64,000 nucleotides of DNA from Hetaerina americana. Lineage: Eukaryota; Arthropoda; Insecta; Odonata; Calopterygidae. The notes under the pieces are model-generated. The model saw nothing but the letters and a program-made list of their open reading frames with translations. It was not told where the DNA came from and made no database searches. The translations under genes and the position numbers were made by a program. How positions within the stretch are numbered: position 1 is the stretch's first letter; each line of letters begins with the position of its first letter. Shown here one piece after another: positions 10,991-24,699 of this stretch. The stretch is from NCBI GenBank assembly GCA_022747635.1, contig JAKTNV010000001.1, positions 45,702,446-45,766,445 on the forward strand. The letters run 5' to 3'.

Positions 10991-13900
10991 CGGCGAGCGG
11001 TATAAATTAAAATTTTTGGAATTAATAAAATTCCCATTAGGAGCGGGCGAATATTTCTATTGGACCTCATTTAAATTAACGGAAGCCATTTTTGAAACTG
11101 GGGATCCAAGGTGTGAATCGTCGCTTTCCCCCCGGATTTGCCTGAGGTGTACCCCAAAACCGATCTAATGCTGTGGTGAAGCCGATAATGGTTGGTTTTA
11201 TAGTTGGAAGCTCGTCAAATTGATTTTCAACTCCATTACCAATGGAGTATAAATATAATACATACGGCTTATTGCAAGAAATAAACATATCATGTCGATC
11301 CAAAATATAATATTTAATTATTTCCAATTTTACGAATTATGGCATGCGCAGATGTCAGCTGTCAAGTCAGTGACTTCAACCCAGAATAGAGACGCTTAAA
11401 TTATACAAAGTAAACTGTACTTCCCTTTATTTAAATGAGTGGTAATTGCATTCATTATTGTTATAGTTAGTAAATGTCACAGCTGTATTGAAAAGTTGAA
11501 TTTCATCGTACCATTCCGATACACTCTAAGGATTGTCTAGTTTACATGCGACTAATAATTTTCTATTATAACTAATATAGATGCATGCAATACGATCGCT
11601 GATTTACAGGCCAAATGGTACAAAATAGTGACTCATTTCATCTAACTAAATCCTTAAGGTGGAAAAATAGGGACTTTGCTCTAGATATTTCGTACTTCTG
11701 TACTAAGCTTGCATCTTAAGTTTTCTCCCCTCGCCTAATATATTCTTACAGCCTTTGAAATGTGAAAACGGATTTTGTTTTAAATTGAGACGAGGTACCC
11801 AGGAATTCAATCGATAAAAAAGAACGAGAAATAAAAGCACTTGCAATGCTATCATTTATAAATTTTAGCCTTAAATATTAGACGATGTAAAATGTGGAAA
11901 ATTGCATTTGCCAGAAAAAAATAAAATCAAAAACGAAGATTAATGAGTTTGTTTTCAGTTTAATTTCGATTCCATGAATTTAAATTTACATATTCATACC
12001 CCTCTCATGAATGCGCACTCCCAAGCTTGCAATTTGCAACTTGAGAGTCGTATGAAAGCCAAAATCCAGTGGTAAATTTTTTTTACTTCTCTAGGAGAGT
12101 TCAACTTCAATCCGTAGTGAATCACGTTCAACAGCGGCCTATACCCTTTCAAAACCTAAGAATATTTTAGCACGACTTTATTTAGCACTAATTGGTTACA
12201 GCTGAAGGATATGCTAGATAAATTAATTATATGAAATAATTTCTATCGAATTTCCTAGTTGAAAGTCGTGGAATATTTAATATGTCCCTTTCCAATAATG
12301 ACAACTTAATTTATTTTAAAATGTTGAGCCATTGGTTGAATAAGCGTAAATGGTAATCTCGAAAATAAATTTTACCAAGCGAAGTAAAAGGTCCGTAGTT
12401 TAATGCATACATTTATGAAGCTGTAAATTCGCATTGGAAGTTATGAGTTTCCTTACCTCAGAAATATAATAATTACAATCACAAAGATTAACGTTTAATG
12501 CTGCCTTTCGAATCAAAACTTCAACTTCTGCAGCTCAGAAAAGATATCATCTTCGGCTATTGACAGTCGTGGCTGTAAACTTCGTGAGATGCTCTGATTT
12601 ATTTTATATTTGATTTGATATAAACGGAAGATTTCATTCTTTGTTAAATTGAGAGCTAAAGAAAATGTTATCCTGTAAACATAATATCCACGATTTTGAG
12701 TTATAAGTGCACCAAGGAATAAAGGTTCTGCAATCGTTTAACTTTAACGACAAATCTAAAAATGAAAAGACTTAGTGAAGCAGAAATAAGAATGGAAGTA
12801 AACGTTCGATGTCGAAAATTAAACTTTTTATTGGATGTCGAAGATTGATTTAAAATTATGCTCTTACAACTTGATGTGTAGTGTGGTCAAAGGTTCTCAT
12901 TTCCTATGCCCATTGCATATTTAACAGGTTGTGCAAAACTTAACCCTTATAAACTAGGCCTACACGAGCAGTTGGCGTGCAGCGAGTAATATATAACAGA
13001 GATTGTTCCCTCTGTAAGCGCGAACGTTATGAATTTTTATGTTCCCACTAGGCATATTTTAGTATTATTATTTGCATAGGTATCAATATCCTAAACATTC
13101 AAGTGTTATATTAAAGTAATCGTTTTTTATACTTAACCTTCGTTTTGATTATGATACTGTGGCATCCTTCCATGGTAGAGAGAGACTGGCTTCTTGAGGA
13201 AAGCTGCCTTGGATACTACACATTGAATTATTTTGGTGAATAGTTATGATATTTGTTGTTCCGTGAATATATCTTCCATGGAGATTCATGGGTATGCGAA
13301 AACAAAAAGTTTGCATTTAGGAATACTCATGCACTAAAATTTCATCGTAAAAATAGGTCTCTTAATAAATACCGTGATATTAATAATTTTTTCACGATAA
13401 ATCATTAGACTTTTAATTTTATTGAATTATTTTTTCCGACTGATGCATATCTGATTACATGTTGGGCCATGAACCCTAGTAGATGCAAGACTCATTTTCT
13501 TCACCAAATGTTGTGATTTCCACCGCCATATTAAGTTGATGTTAAGAGCTCTAGCTCGAATATCTTTGCAACTGACCTCTGCAGATTATCGGGAATACCC
13601 GAAGACCACCGTCGCATAGGAAGAGTTGAGTTCTCCCAGGGAATTAGAACTGTTTGTTAACAAGGAATTAACTGTTTGGGCACAACTGGACATTTCCGAA
13701 TGAAGAGTAACCAGAAGAGGATTAAAGTCCTGCTCTGGGTGGTCGCAGCATCCAGGCATAATGGCCACAACACGCCGTGCAACCTCTCCCCTCAGAAAAA
13801 ATGCTGGACATCGATGCACAGAATCTCAAAGTGAGCAAGTAGTAGGTCAGGATCGAGTGAAATTCCCCGGTCTCTATGCCAGCCGGAACTATTTAATTGA

Positions 13901-14400
13901 ATCCTACGTTTTCATGTGTGGGGAAACTTTCTCCCACTACAATCTGAAAAGGTGAAGGCGGATGAATTACAGTATAGGATGAGTTTTTAGAGCAGCAATA
14001 ATTTACCCTTTCCGAATGATCAAAACAAACAAAATAACTCAATTCTGAAATGTCTTTAAATACAAAACATCGAGGAAAATATTTGACGTGTGCGAGTGAG
14101 CCTGTCTTGAAACTGAAGAAGCACATTTAAAAAGTATTTACTCAAATTTCTAGTATATTTTGGACTTTTGTGTTCCTCCCAGCGGGCACGAAAGCTTCTG
14201 TCCTATCTATCCCCGAAAATTATAAATTAAGTCTCAATCCCACCCCAACTAGCGATAGTGATTAAACATGTAAAGTAATATTTAGTTATCGGGCAGGGAA
14301 ATGGTGAAGCTCCTCGAGACGAAGGTGGCAAAAGGTTGGTATTACACAACTTCCAAACTATGTACAGAGGAACCCGTGGAGTTTCCCCCAAGTTATTATA
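10991..14400. other. AT-rich non-coding sequence
   Basis: Nothing was recognised. Short frames at 11076-11327 (minus) and 13586-14126 (both strands) carry no known motif. The patch at 13580-13880 has more balanced composition and may be an old repeat, but I cannot name it. Confidence 0.45.
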
Positions 14401-15670
14401 CCGGTCGCCTTGAAACGTCTCTCCCAAGACCGGGAATGTGTCTGTAGTGAGGAAGTGAGGAGGCTCTCCTTTCCTCCTCCCCTCTCTCTCTCTCCCCTTT
14501 TTCGGGCCATAATAGACTACAAATCTAATCCCCATACCCTCTTATTCGAGTCGCGCAGTTGGAGGGGGAAGGCGGGAGGAGGGCTGGGAGGGAATTGCAG
14601 GATAGGGGGGGGGGGAGAGGCGACCCTGCAGGTGCTCTCAGCTTCCTCCCCGAACGCGATTAAGTCGCTCCGTCCACCACTCCTCCTCTCTCCCCCCTCC
14701 ATCTTCGACCCCCTCGCGCAGCCAACCCCTTCCCTGTCTCACCGCGACCCTCCCAATCCAACCGCTCCTCCTTAAAGCGTCAGGTTTTCGGACCCCTTTC
14801 CCGACTCTGCCTACATTCCCTCATTCATGAAATGATAATCGATGATCGATCCCTCGACGTACCGGAATTCAATTTTCTGCTCGCACCATACCACCCTGGG
14901 CCACCCCGCGGCCAGGTCCAACCCTACCACCACCGATCCGCCACCTCCTGCCCTCTCCAACCGACTCCTCCCTTCCCATTTATTCTTCTCCTCCGCGGCC
15001 CCCTCCTCCCCAACAACTCCTACCTTCCCCGCTCCCATTCCCCCTGCCCATGTCCACACCTCCCTCGCATGGCCTTCCGACTCTCAACGATGCCGGCTTG
15101 ATGCCATGTATTTTTTTCGTGTCCCTTTTTATTTCCTCGGGTTATGCCCCTCGGGCGGAGGTCCATGGAGCAGGGCATGCACTAGCGCATATGCTAGGAG
15201 GGCAAACAGCCTCTCTTCCCCAAAACTCTTTAACCCACACCTCTCACCTTGCCCCTTTGTGTGCCCCCTCCCGCCACACCCCACGCTTCGCTCGCCCCCG
15301 CTTTTCCCCCTTTCCCGTGAGACCACAGAGCGGGGATACGCCAGGCAAACACTTCGGATTCCAGCTCATCTTTCCTCGCCACGCCTTGTTGCAACTCCCG
15401 CCGCCGGCACTTTATGTGATTTAATCCAATTTTTTTGTATTTTTTTTCAGCGGAGCAGATATTAAAGGATCTCATGCATAAATTCATACTTACGCGGGCA
15501 CAAACAAATTTGCATCCACTTGTGCATTAAACCGTTCGGGAGGATACAAATCTTCCCATCCCTCCTCCCGCCGCCTCGATCCGGGTCCCCGCTCCGCCCC
15601 TTCCTCCTGACCCCCCCCTCCCTCTCACGGCTCCTCATTCCCGGACCTATTTTATTGAATGCTAAGCGCG
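14400..15670. other. GC-rich, pyrimidine-rich island
   Basis: About 1.2 kb is strongly C/T-rich on the + strand, with a G run near 14606-14616 and many CCTCC/CTCCC runs. All three + frames stay open for long distances because of composition; the products (proline-, serine- and leucine-rich) look like shadows rather than proteins. One frame at 15050-15424 includes a short hydrophobic start, but no consensus donor in the phase needed for the kon gene follows. It may be a promoter or enhancer. Confidence 0.4.
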
Positions 15671-18600
15671 CGCAGAAATGACGTTCGACTCCAAGCCGAG
15701 GAAAAAAAACAAAAAAAAACGGTGCTTGGTTCCCGTGTTTTTGATTCATTGCGCTTTGGGCGCGGAATTTTGGAATATTTCTGTGGCCAAAATATTGAAT
15801 GAGAAGCGCGCCGGTGAAATGTTAAGAGCAGAGCGCGGAAAGAATGTGTGCGCGGGAGCGGTGGGCATATGGGAGGTTGTACGTGCAAGTGAGGCCGTAA
15901 ACGTTATGACGGTTTCACTGCAACCATCGTTGGTTAGAGACTAATTCCGAAAGCTGTCAGAAACGATTTTGAATGGTGACTAAACGGGACGTTCATTTCC
16001 TACTCTCCACCCCCACCCCACCCCCACATCCTCTTCCCCTCTCCAACCCGTCCCTTTTTTTTCCGGGAGTTGAAAAATCTTTTTTCTGCTTCCTCGGGTT
16101 TTCCATAAAAGCTGCTTTCTGAAAATTTAGGTCGCAGCGGCTTTGGGGATAAAATGGTAAATTCCGCGAGTTTGGTTATTTTTTTTACATATCGGATCCC
16201 GTTTTTTTCACAAATAAAAGCAATCGGTGACGGCTGAGAATGTGATAACTGGAAAAAAAAATGCATGACGCGAACTGTAATTTAGTGCTCTTGCTCCGGA
16301 AAATGGGAAGGACCTATAGGAAATATATCAATGATAGCAACTCATGGACTTTCCGTATTACTTTTAATTGAACCTTGTAAATCGAGGTGCTCTAGTTCTC
16401 GTAATATGTATGAGTGACATAGAACTTGTTCACCTGAGATGGGGAAAAGTGTTCGAAGCAGGGTAGGAATTTATTTTAGCTGTTGTTCAAAAAAAAATAC
16501 TAGAAGTTATTCGCTCTTAAGTCATTCTGAATGTTCCTAAAATTTAGTTAAGTTGTATGTGATTATTAACTTAATTGTCAATTAACATGAATTTTTTCTT
16601 CATTTTCTACTGACATCTGTTTCCTACAGTAATCGTACGTTATAATTCTGAACGAGATAAAAACAAGCACAAGTCGAATAAACCTTTGTTTATCCTTTGT
16701 CCTCATTTATTTCCAAAATGTTTCTAATAATATAGACATTTCTGTGAGAACGAGTCTCCAATAAAACTATTCAAAATTTATTTATCTCATCCCTAGTTAT
16801 TTATTTACGTTGATTCACATTCTAGTCCAATATAGCTGGTTATTTTTTTTATTTTTGGATTCTAAATTAATGTGGAGGGCGATTTGTTTTGGAATGATGC
16901 AGAGTGAATTCTCTTAAATTTCTCAATAATGATAACACGATCTCAATCTTTGTAACGGTAATGGATGCGGCAGAGCACTAGTGTGAATTTCTTCCCTGGT
17001 GAAATTTCATCATGGAGTTATTTCATAACAACTGGGATTGATATGACGTCTTTTCAAAAGCCTATTTTTGGTAATCAACTCACATTTTGATTAAGTTACA
17101 TGTATAGAATTTTTTCTTGCCTAAATTCATCTCTTCTACAGCCCCGGAATGGAGATTTACATATTTATATCATTTCCTCATCATCGATTCTGTTCCATGT
17201 ACACCATTATCGAAGCCCGATTGACATGTTTGTCGTTAAATTGGACAAAACTCGCTAAGTAAAATAGTTTGTGAATTCATGTAATGAGCGAATCATTACT
17301 GATTTATGGCCAGGAAACTCGTGGAAATCAGCTTACGTATTTGATTGAGTAATAAAAATCTCGATTTCTGATCCATATCTCGTGGTATTCTTTCTATCCG
17401 TACGGTTAAATGAAGGATTTCTTGTCCTAAAGGAGAACGCTCACCCAAGGTATCCACTTGTTAAGCAGAAGCTGATATCTGAAGGCACTTATGTATTTGG
17501 GTGTTGAGTTACTCGTACCAATTTAGAGTATTGTTCCCATACCCTTTGCTATATTTAAAACATTCAAGGTAATTCTGTATTCCAGGCTTGTTAGTTTTTT
17601 CTTAATTTAGTTACATCAAAATGTAGTACCGTTTCTTCCGCAATTCTTTTTATTATGAGTTAATGTCTACTATTAATCCTTCAATTTTTAAAAATTGAAC
17701 TTTTAAATGCCACATAGTATTCAAAATGTGTTGGTTTCATTAATATATAAATATCCGGTTGGATTATTATTGTGACAAGCTACGATATCTGATAAAACTA
17801 AGTCCATGGGTTGCAACCAAATTCATGATAAGGGAGTGACGACACTATTGTAACTCTGCCCCGTAGGAAACCTAATTTTAAGACTAATGGAAGATAATCC
17901 GAACATGTTGTGAGCCATGGACCATTTGTTACTAAAACTGTCACAAGATATGAAAATAATATCTTCTGTAATACACTACTAGCATGGACGGATTTGTTTG
18001 CAACTTCTCAAAAATACATCGATTATTACCAAAGTAAAATATCATATGATCATCATAAAAGAATAAGACGTATAAATATTTTAGGAAGTTCATTTTTTAA
18101 ATGAAAGTGTTAAGGTTGGAATTCAGAGTGTATTTGCACAACTTTACCTCTGCAGTAATCATAAAATCTTTCTCGCAATTAAAAAGAATTTTTTTCTGAA
18201 GCATGAAACAAAACGTCAGCATCATTAACATCGCAGTAGGGTGGTAAGGAGAACAGATCTTTACTTTTCAGTTATAATCTTCATTTTTCAATCAATACAA
18301 AGCTCCACTGGGTCTAAATTATTCCTAATAAATAAATAACTACCGTTAGTTGCAATTTAACGCGAAATATTGAAATGGTGGATATTAATTTTGGAATGTT
18401 TACTAGTGCGTCTCAATGTGTGACTATAATTACTTAACATGCGTGCACATTAAAACCAAACTATAAGGTTAATGGTGCATACAATTTTATGAGTTTTTAT
18501 CACAAATACTTTATTCATCCCTAGAGCAACCTTTTGCGTCCCTGCAGTTTAACATCTTTTAGAGTTCAGCGTCCTATCCGACGTTTTTCTCTTTGAAAAC

Positions 18601-18720
18601 GTGGTATGAAAAATAGTACTCGGTGACCTCGTTAATGAAATTTATAATGGTAGGTCGTAATTTCTTATAAAATCCTGGAATTTTTCGAGTTAACCACACA
18701 ATAAGCATGCCTTCATAAGA
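15671..18720. other. AT-rich non-coding sequence
   Basis: Nothing was recognised apart from short A or T homopolymers and a C/A-rich run at 16006-16030. Confidence 0.45.
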
Positions 18721-18729
18721 AAAAGTCGG

Positions 18730-20160
18730 ATGGTGACGGTCCAATGAGCACGCACTTCATGAGCACCCCTTTTCGCGAGTTCACACGGAGGGAGCGCTCG
18801 GGTACAGAGAATCACGAAACCAGGAGTTCGGCTCCCCTCTCCGTGAAATACAAGGGGTCAAGGGGGCGCAATTCGGCGTCCTTGCTAAAGACTGTTTGGC
18901 TGCTCTTTGGAGTGTGTTACATGAAATGGCTTCGGTGGAATTATAAATTTCACGATAAAATTTCCTGTGGCCAGGGTTAGGACTCAGCGCGGAAGACCAG
19001 TACAACTTTAGCCGCTCGGTCTGATGAATATCACTAATACTTCACTTGTTCCTTCATCATTTTCTGGACCCCCACGGTATTTTACGCTTTGAATTCCGTT
19101 GCGACGCTTATATGCATATGATATAGAGAGTATGAAGCAAAAAGATAGAGAAGAGGAAGTCATCGTCATTGATAAATATTAATTTGTGTGGTGCACTTGA
19201 CATTTCTGCGTTAGGTATTTCACGAAGACAACGCAATAATTGATGACTTGGGCTACCAGAAAGTCACGTATATAAAACGGCTCACAAGGCGGAGACCTAA
19301 TTAGCTTTGCTCGTGAATTCCCAGCAAAAGGCAGGTCACTTTGCATGTTTCCCGAGGGAGAAAGATAAACGATCGGCAAGTAAATCATGAAATTACTCCT
19401 TTTTCATTCAGTGCGGTCGGTACCTAATTCATCTGGTTTCTCCCCGAGCAGAGGAGTACGAGTAGAAAAAAAATGAGTCGATGAAGAGCGCATAGGACGT
19501 CTCGAGGGAGCTGAGAGGGGTAAGCAAGGGAGGGCAGAGGGAGGGTGGGGGAATTTGATAAGGTCTGAGAAGTAGGTATGTGTGGGAGGGGCGGAGGGGG
19601 GTGGGTGGGAACGGAAGAAAAAGAAAAGCCGATCGCTCGCCGTCTCTCTCGAGGTGTGAAGGACGGAGGGAAGGGCGTCGTGGAGACAGGTTCTTGATTG
19701 GGGCTGGAAAAGTCGGGTCAAAAGAGTTCCTCCGCGGGAAGGGTGCGGTGAGCGGGAGCGGCGCGGCGTGGGGGCATGAGAGAGGGAGTGTGGGGGAGTG
19801 GTGGTGGCCGAACCGATCTCCGAGAGTGGAATAGAAGAGGAGAGGGAAGAGTGGGAGGTGAGAGAAGAGAAGGGCGGAAGGGCGAGCAAGGCCGAACCAC
19901 CAGGATGACTCCATCTAGGCCCCGATATGGATGTTTTTTTTTCTTTGACCTCTATCCCGGAGGACGACCTCCACTGGATCTTATAAATGGTGGACGGGAT
20001 GCCGGAGTGGGGAAGTAAGGAGTTAAGGCGGAGGCCGTGGGGAAGGGGTCGAAATAAGCTGGATTGCGGGTGATTTCTTTTTTTCCTGGGCTTCCGCGGA
20101 CAGGGCCGCGAAAAGGCTGTGAGCGGCGGAGTCTTAAAGATTAGCCGTGACTGGTGCAGT
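18730..20160. other. GC-rich island with a long purine-rich tract
   Basis: The part at 18730-19020 has near-random codon composition and CpGs. At 19490-19910 the + strand is dominated by G and A (GGGAGGG, GAGGGGG, GAGAGAAGAG). Long open frames on the minus strand (19404-19914) encode only proline/serine/leucine-rich sequence expected from such composition. No protein family is recognisable. Confidence 0.4.
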
Positions 20161-20789
20161 GGACGGAGACCCCGTTGGAGTCAATTCGTCAGTGAATTTC
20201 GAAGGCCGTAACCGTCTTCAGCCCTCATTTCTGTTCCCATCAAAAGCTTGGCATGAAAAACCTTGAAACTAAAGAGACTAAAATGCGATACTTCTCTCCG
20301 GATATCCTCCTTCAGTTATGCAACCATTTAGTCTGAAAAATACAAATTTCCGACCTGCCGTAGAATTAATAATAACGCCTTGCGTTTCAGGATGACGTAC
20401 ATAAGGTACTGCATAATTAAATTGTTACCTGTAGGCAATGCTATCCATTTTCATAAAATAAAATACGAAGGGAAGGAGTGCATACACATTTGCCCGCGCA
20501 AGATCAATGAAATATGGCCTACTTCTCGAAACTCTTAGAACTTTACAAAAAGATCCTAACCGTACCCTTTTTAACGTTAACGTTTGATATTTAATGCGAT
20601 GCAGCTGTTGCAAATTTTCACCATATTAATATAATAGGTGCATCTTAGGAAAGAGAAAAAGTGTGTTAGCACCGCGCGCACACTGAGGAGTTTGTTTACG
20701 TTTTCCCCCTTTCATGTTTTATCATAAGTGTAATAATGGTCCCTGCGTCTTTTGACACACCCTTTTATCTCATCATAAACCAATGAAAG

Positions 20790-21185
20790 TGTGAGACAAG
20801 CCTCGTTCCAAGCAAAGTTAATCTATGAGATGGGCTCACAACGGTGTCGGCAATATGAAAAGAGACCTCCAGTGGAGCACAATGCTCCCGGAGTAATGCA
20901 CGATGAAAATGGCGGAGTGTGCCCTAGCCGTGAGGGGGCGCTTGATAAAAGGGACTGCCGAAGGACGAAAGGGACCAAGGAGACCACGCGACGCCTCTAC
21001 CTTAAAAGATGAGCCGAGGCATTTCTCAAAAAAATGTATATCTATATATTCAAAAAGGTGGGGCGGCGGATGGAGTGAGGCTCAAGGGGATGGCAGGGGT
21101 GCGGGGGATGGAAGGCGAGGGAGAGAGAGGCACGGAGACCGGGGACAGTAGTGGCGTGGGCCTAATAAATGAGGAGAGACATCCT
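20790..21185. other. GC-rich non-coding patch
   Basis: This is a purine-rich patch with several overlapping open frames and no known motif. It leads into the pyrimidine-rich tract that follows. Confidence 0.35.
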
Positions 21186-21189
21186 TTAT

Positions 21190-21780
21190 GAGGATATACT
21201 TTTATCCATCCATCCAGCTCGCCCTGGCCTTCCCTCTCACCCACCATGCGAGCAACCCTTTTCCTCCTGCAGAACGATCCCTGACCTCCCTTCTCCCCTT
21301 CCACTCCCTTTCTCCCCATTCATCCTTTCCCACTTTCCCTCTCCTCCCTTCTCTCCCTTGCGGAGGTCTCCTCCTCCTTCGAAGGACCGCGGCGGTATTG
21401 CCGAAAAATCTCTTCAAATACCCGGAGGGCTCAGAAGACCTCCGGCCTCCCTCCGAATCTCGACGACTGCTTCTCATCGGCCCGCCCCTACCACCCTCCA
21501 CCCGTCCTCCCTCCAACCACCCTCCCTCCCTCTCTCCACCCGCCCTCCCTCCCTCCTCCGCTCCCTCACGCTCCCACCCTTTTTTATGCGGGGGTGGAAT
21601 AAAAAAAAGTTGATTTTCTTTCCCCCTCCCGCCCCCGTAGTCACTCCCGGATTTCTTTTCTTTTCATTGCACCCACACTCCTCCAGGAACTCTTCCTAAT
21701 CCGCATCCAGATCTCCCCGCGTCTTTCCTTTACCCCCTCTCCTTTTCCTCCTACAGACACATGAACACACTTTCTACCCC
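21190..21780. repeat. Polypyrimidine-rich tract (low complexity)
   Basis: The + strand is overwhelmingly C and T in blocks such as CTCCCTCC, CCACCC and CCTTCTC. Long overlapping open frames on both strands are compositional. Confidence 0.75.
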
Positions 21781-21859
21781 TCCCTACTTCCAACTATATC
21801 AGCTGGAGTGATGGAAAACGAAGCGATGATTTTCTCTTTTCTCTCGAGTCAGCGCCTGG

Positions 21860-22340
21860 GCCGGAGTCGAGGTAGATGGCGAGAGGGACGGAGGGATGGG
21901 AAGGTAAGGTGAAGGAGAGAATGAGAAATGGGGAGTGAGTGCGGGAGGGAAAAGGATGGATGCGTCGTGGCACAGAGACGTGATGGAGAGAGAGAGAGAA
22001 AGAGAGTGAAGGGGAAGTTTAGGGTGGGCAGACTGGAAGGTGCTGTGGTGAAAGGGTAAAGGAAAAGGAAAAGGAGCATAACGTACAATGGGGAGGGAAA
22101 GGGGTAGAGGGAGGTTTATTACGTGAAAAGGTGACGTCTCCTTGACGACAGGGAGGACGAGAAGGTTAATAGGTGTGGCGGTGAGGTGAGGGGAGGTGGG
22201 TGACGGAAGAACGTTGAGAGGCCGAGAAGGTTGATGGGGGCGCACGGAAAAGGATGGTGGGAGGGTTAAAAGATGCGGGAGGGAGGTTTTGGGAGGGGAG
22301 GTGCGGGGCAAGAGGATAAAGGAGAGGTAAGGGGTTCTCT
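21860..22340. repeat. Polypurine-rich tract (low complexity)
   Basis: The + strand is dominated by G and A (GGGAGGGAAAGG, GAGAGAGAGAAAGAGAG), the opposite bias to the neighbouring tract ending at 21780. The minus-strand open frame 21799-22404 is rich in serine, proline and leucine and appears purely compositional. Confidence 0.75.
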
Positions 22341-22349
22341 TTCTCCTCC

Positions 22350-23880
22350 CCGGAGAGTTTTCGCGCACACAAGGAGCAGTCCCACTGATGCGAGCCCCGC
22401 CCACCCACGCGGCCCACTCTCCCTGAGTGAAGGGGAATCAAATGCTTTATTTTTTCCGCCACCATCATTATTATCATCAACCCACACCACAGTCTTTCAC
22501 CGTCCATCTACCTCTGAGTTGTGTACTTAACAACGTTTTGTTCGAGCCTTCGATTCCCTAGTTGATTGCACTAAGGGATTGAGACGGTAAGCCCCAGGGT
22601 ACGGGAATGATTTTCAAAATGTGAAAATGTTGAATAAAATAATGGGGCCAAGTGGCGTAGGTAAAATTTTATCTTTAGTAGAAAGCACCATTCGCAGTAT
22701 TTTTGAATCGAAGCATATTTTTAATGGAAATGCCGAACATCAGCGAAGAAAGACCCGTGGGAATCAGAAATTATCCCAAGATATACGTATTCTACGCCTC
22801 GAATGATGGAAAGATGTGGGATGAGCACGCTAACAAGTATTCTTAATGATAAAAGGGTACTTCCGATAAGTGAAGTCACTCTGAAATGTCTTTGAATTGT
22901 GAAATTCATTTTCTTTCCGAGATCTAATTACATAGAAAGTCAATAATTATATCAATCGTATCCATGTTAGAATATTAACATAACTGTTTCAGAGATAATT
23001 TTATTTTGTGCATAATTTATTAACGCCGATTTGAATTAAGTTTTTCTCTCCATGCTTGATGTTATTCATTAGGATAATAAAATTCAGCCCTATGGCATTA
23101 AATTTCAGAATCATCTTCATTTCTTCAAATATTTTCCCAGTTCTTATTTTCAGATTTTTCCCGTGACCTACTTCCTATGGTTACCACCGCGTCAATTAGC
23201 CCTCCCGACGTTGTTCACCACCCTTTCTCCCTCTGAAAGTTCTAATATTTTTTACTCCTCGAGCCTATTTTATATTCTATCTCAAGGTGCCAACGAACTT
23301 TTCAACGGCATCTCGCCTGAGTAGCAAACATTTCATATCAGGATGAAGTACCTGGAAGCTGTTATACTGTGATCAAAGGGTCTGCAATGAAAATGTAAAA
23401 AAAAATGAGCGTAAGATTGCCTTTACAGAGATTGCGATTCATGAGCAGCTTGAAAGGAGTCGTGCGGCCCCTGTATTTTCCAAAGGTTATCATGGTATTT
23501 CCGTGCTGGTATCACTGCATTTTTCCCCGCTAGGAGCAGTTTTAAATATAAATGCCCGGAAATTAGAACTTGTAAGGGCCAACATATTCTTAAAGGTCAA
23601 AAACCAGTCTTCATTTTCTAATCCATTTCCGAATTCCATTTTTTTTATCTGTCATTGAAATAAAAAAAATTTCTATTCAGATGATGAATGTCTAAAATAT
23701 GAAAATCAAATTAAATGTATTGAAATAGCAAATTTTGCGGTAGTTTCCTGAGATACCGCCGGACTAACACAAACAAGGAGTGTAAATCGATCAATAACTG
23801 TACTTATGGGTATATACGTGTATATACACCCTCAGAAGGTAGGTTTTGGATGGACACAAACTACCAAAAAGCAAATCACT
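22350..23880. other. Non-coding sequence
   Basis: GC content falls back to AT-rich by about 22540. Nothing was recognised. Confidence 0.45.
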
Positions 23881-23884
23881 ACTC

Positions 23885-24690
23885 TAAAACAAGCCCCTCT
23901 TCATCACCGTGTACTTCCTTGTCCCTTCACTCCATCTAACATCCCTATCCTTTTTAGCCCCTTCCTCGTTTACCTAACATTGACCCCTATCAGTCTTTAA
24001 CATCATACTGCCAATCAATATGCGTTACATCCATCTTTTCGGCCTCCTTATGATTTCTCCTAACAATTCCCTCTCCTCTCCAATCATACCTAGCACTTCC
24101 TCATTCGTTTTCCTTTCCGTTCACTTCACCTTCTCCACACCCACACTTCACAATCCTACAATCAACGTCTATCATTCTGCTTCAGTGACCATGTTTCCGC
24201 GCCGCACATGACTACGCTCCATATTTTTGACAAGCCTTTTCTTGACATCATTACTCAACGTCCCTGTCGTCAATTCTCTCCTCCTTGTGAACGCTTTCTT
24301 GCCTAACGCTATTCTTTTCCTCATGTCCCTACCACTCGTACTTTGACCATTTGGTTTTGGCCCAAACAACGTTTGAGATCCGTAAATGGTTCCACCTGCT
24401 TCAGTTTATCCCCTCCTATTTTTAATTTTAAATAAGCCTTTCTCATTCTGAATAACCGCATAACCTTTTCTTTTATTTACATTTCTTGTCATCCCATATC
24501 TATCGCACTGAATTACCAATTCACTGAGGAATGCTTGCAACCCTTGGGCTGACTGACAAAATGAAGTTTCATCATCAGCAAACCTATTTGATTTTATGAA
24601 TTCCTCGCCGAATTTCATTTCTATCTCCAGTTCTTCCTATGCCTTTTCAATTATTTGCTCCACTTATACAATGCCTGTCCCAAAGGTAGT
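23885..24690 (-). pseudogene. Non-LTR retrotransposon (LINE), reverse-transcriptase 3' fragment
   Basis: On the minus strand, the frame ending at 24406 contains I-K-S-N-R-F-A-D-D-E-T, the F-A-D-D catalytic box of LINE reverse transcriptases. It is followed by L-Q-A-F-L-S-E-L and Y-G-M-T-R-N-V-N-K-R-K, the normal order of the palm and thumb region. The next frame (24369-24172) reads R-D-M-R-K-R-I-A-L-G-K-K-A-F-T-R-R-R-E-L and K-K-R-L-V-K, the conserved stretch downstream. A frame change then reveals C-G-A-E-T-W-S-L-K. Farther on come R-K-T-N-E-E-V-L and E-E-R-E-L-L fragments, the 3' coding end. Several frameshifts and stops are present, so it is dead and 5'-truncated. The clade cannot be assigned with confidence. 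A related fragment in the opposite orientation is at 35640. Confidence 0.8.
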
Positions 24691-24699
24691 ACGATTGAA

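Noticed and set aside
15102..15160. Short hydrophobic N-terminus as the missing kon signal-peptide exon
   Set aside because: There is an ATG and a hydrophobic run, but no consensus donor in the required phase 1 follows at a sensible distance.
14842..15465. A 207-codon + frame in the GC-rich island
   Set aside because: All frames on both strands stay open here because of C/T-rich composition. The product is a proline/serine/leucine mix with no domain and no splice continuity with the kon exons.
19404..19914. Two 161-codon minus-strand frames
   Set aside because: They overlap in different frames over a purine-rich tract, which shows that low complexity produces them. They have no motif.
21799..22404. 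A 201-codon minus-strand frame
   Set aside because: Antisense of a polypurine tract; the product is serine/proline/leucine-rich without structure.
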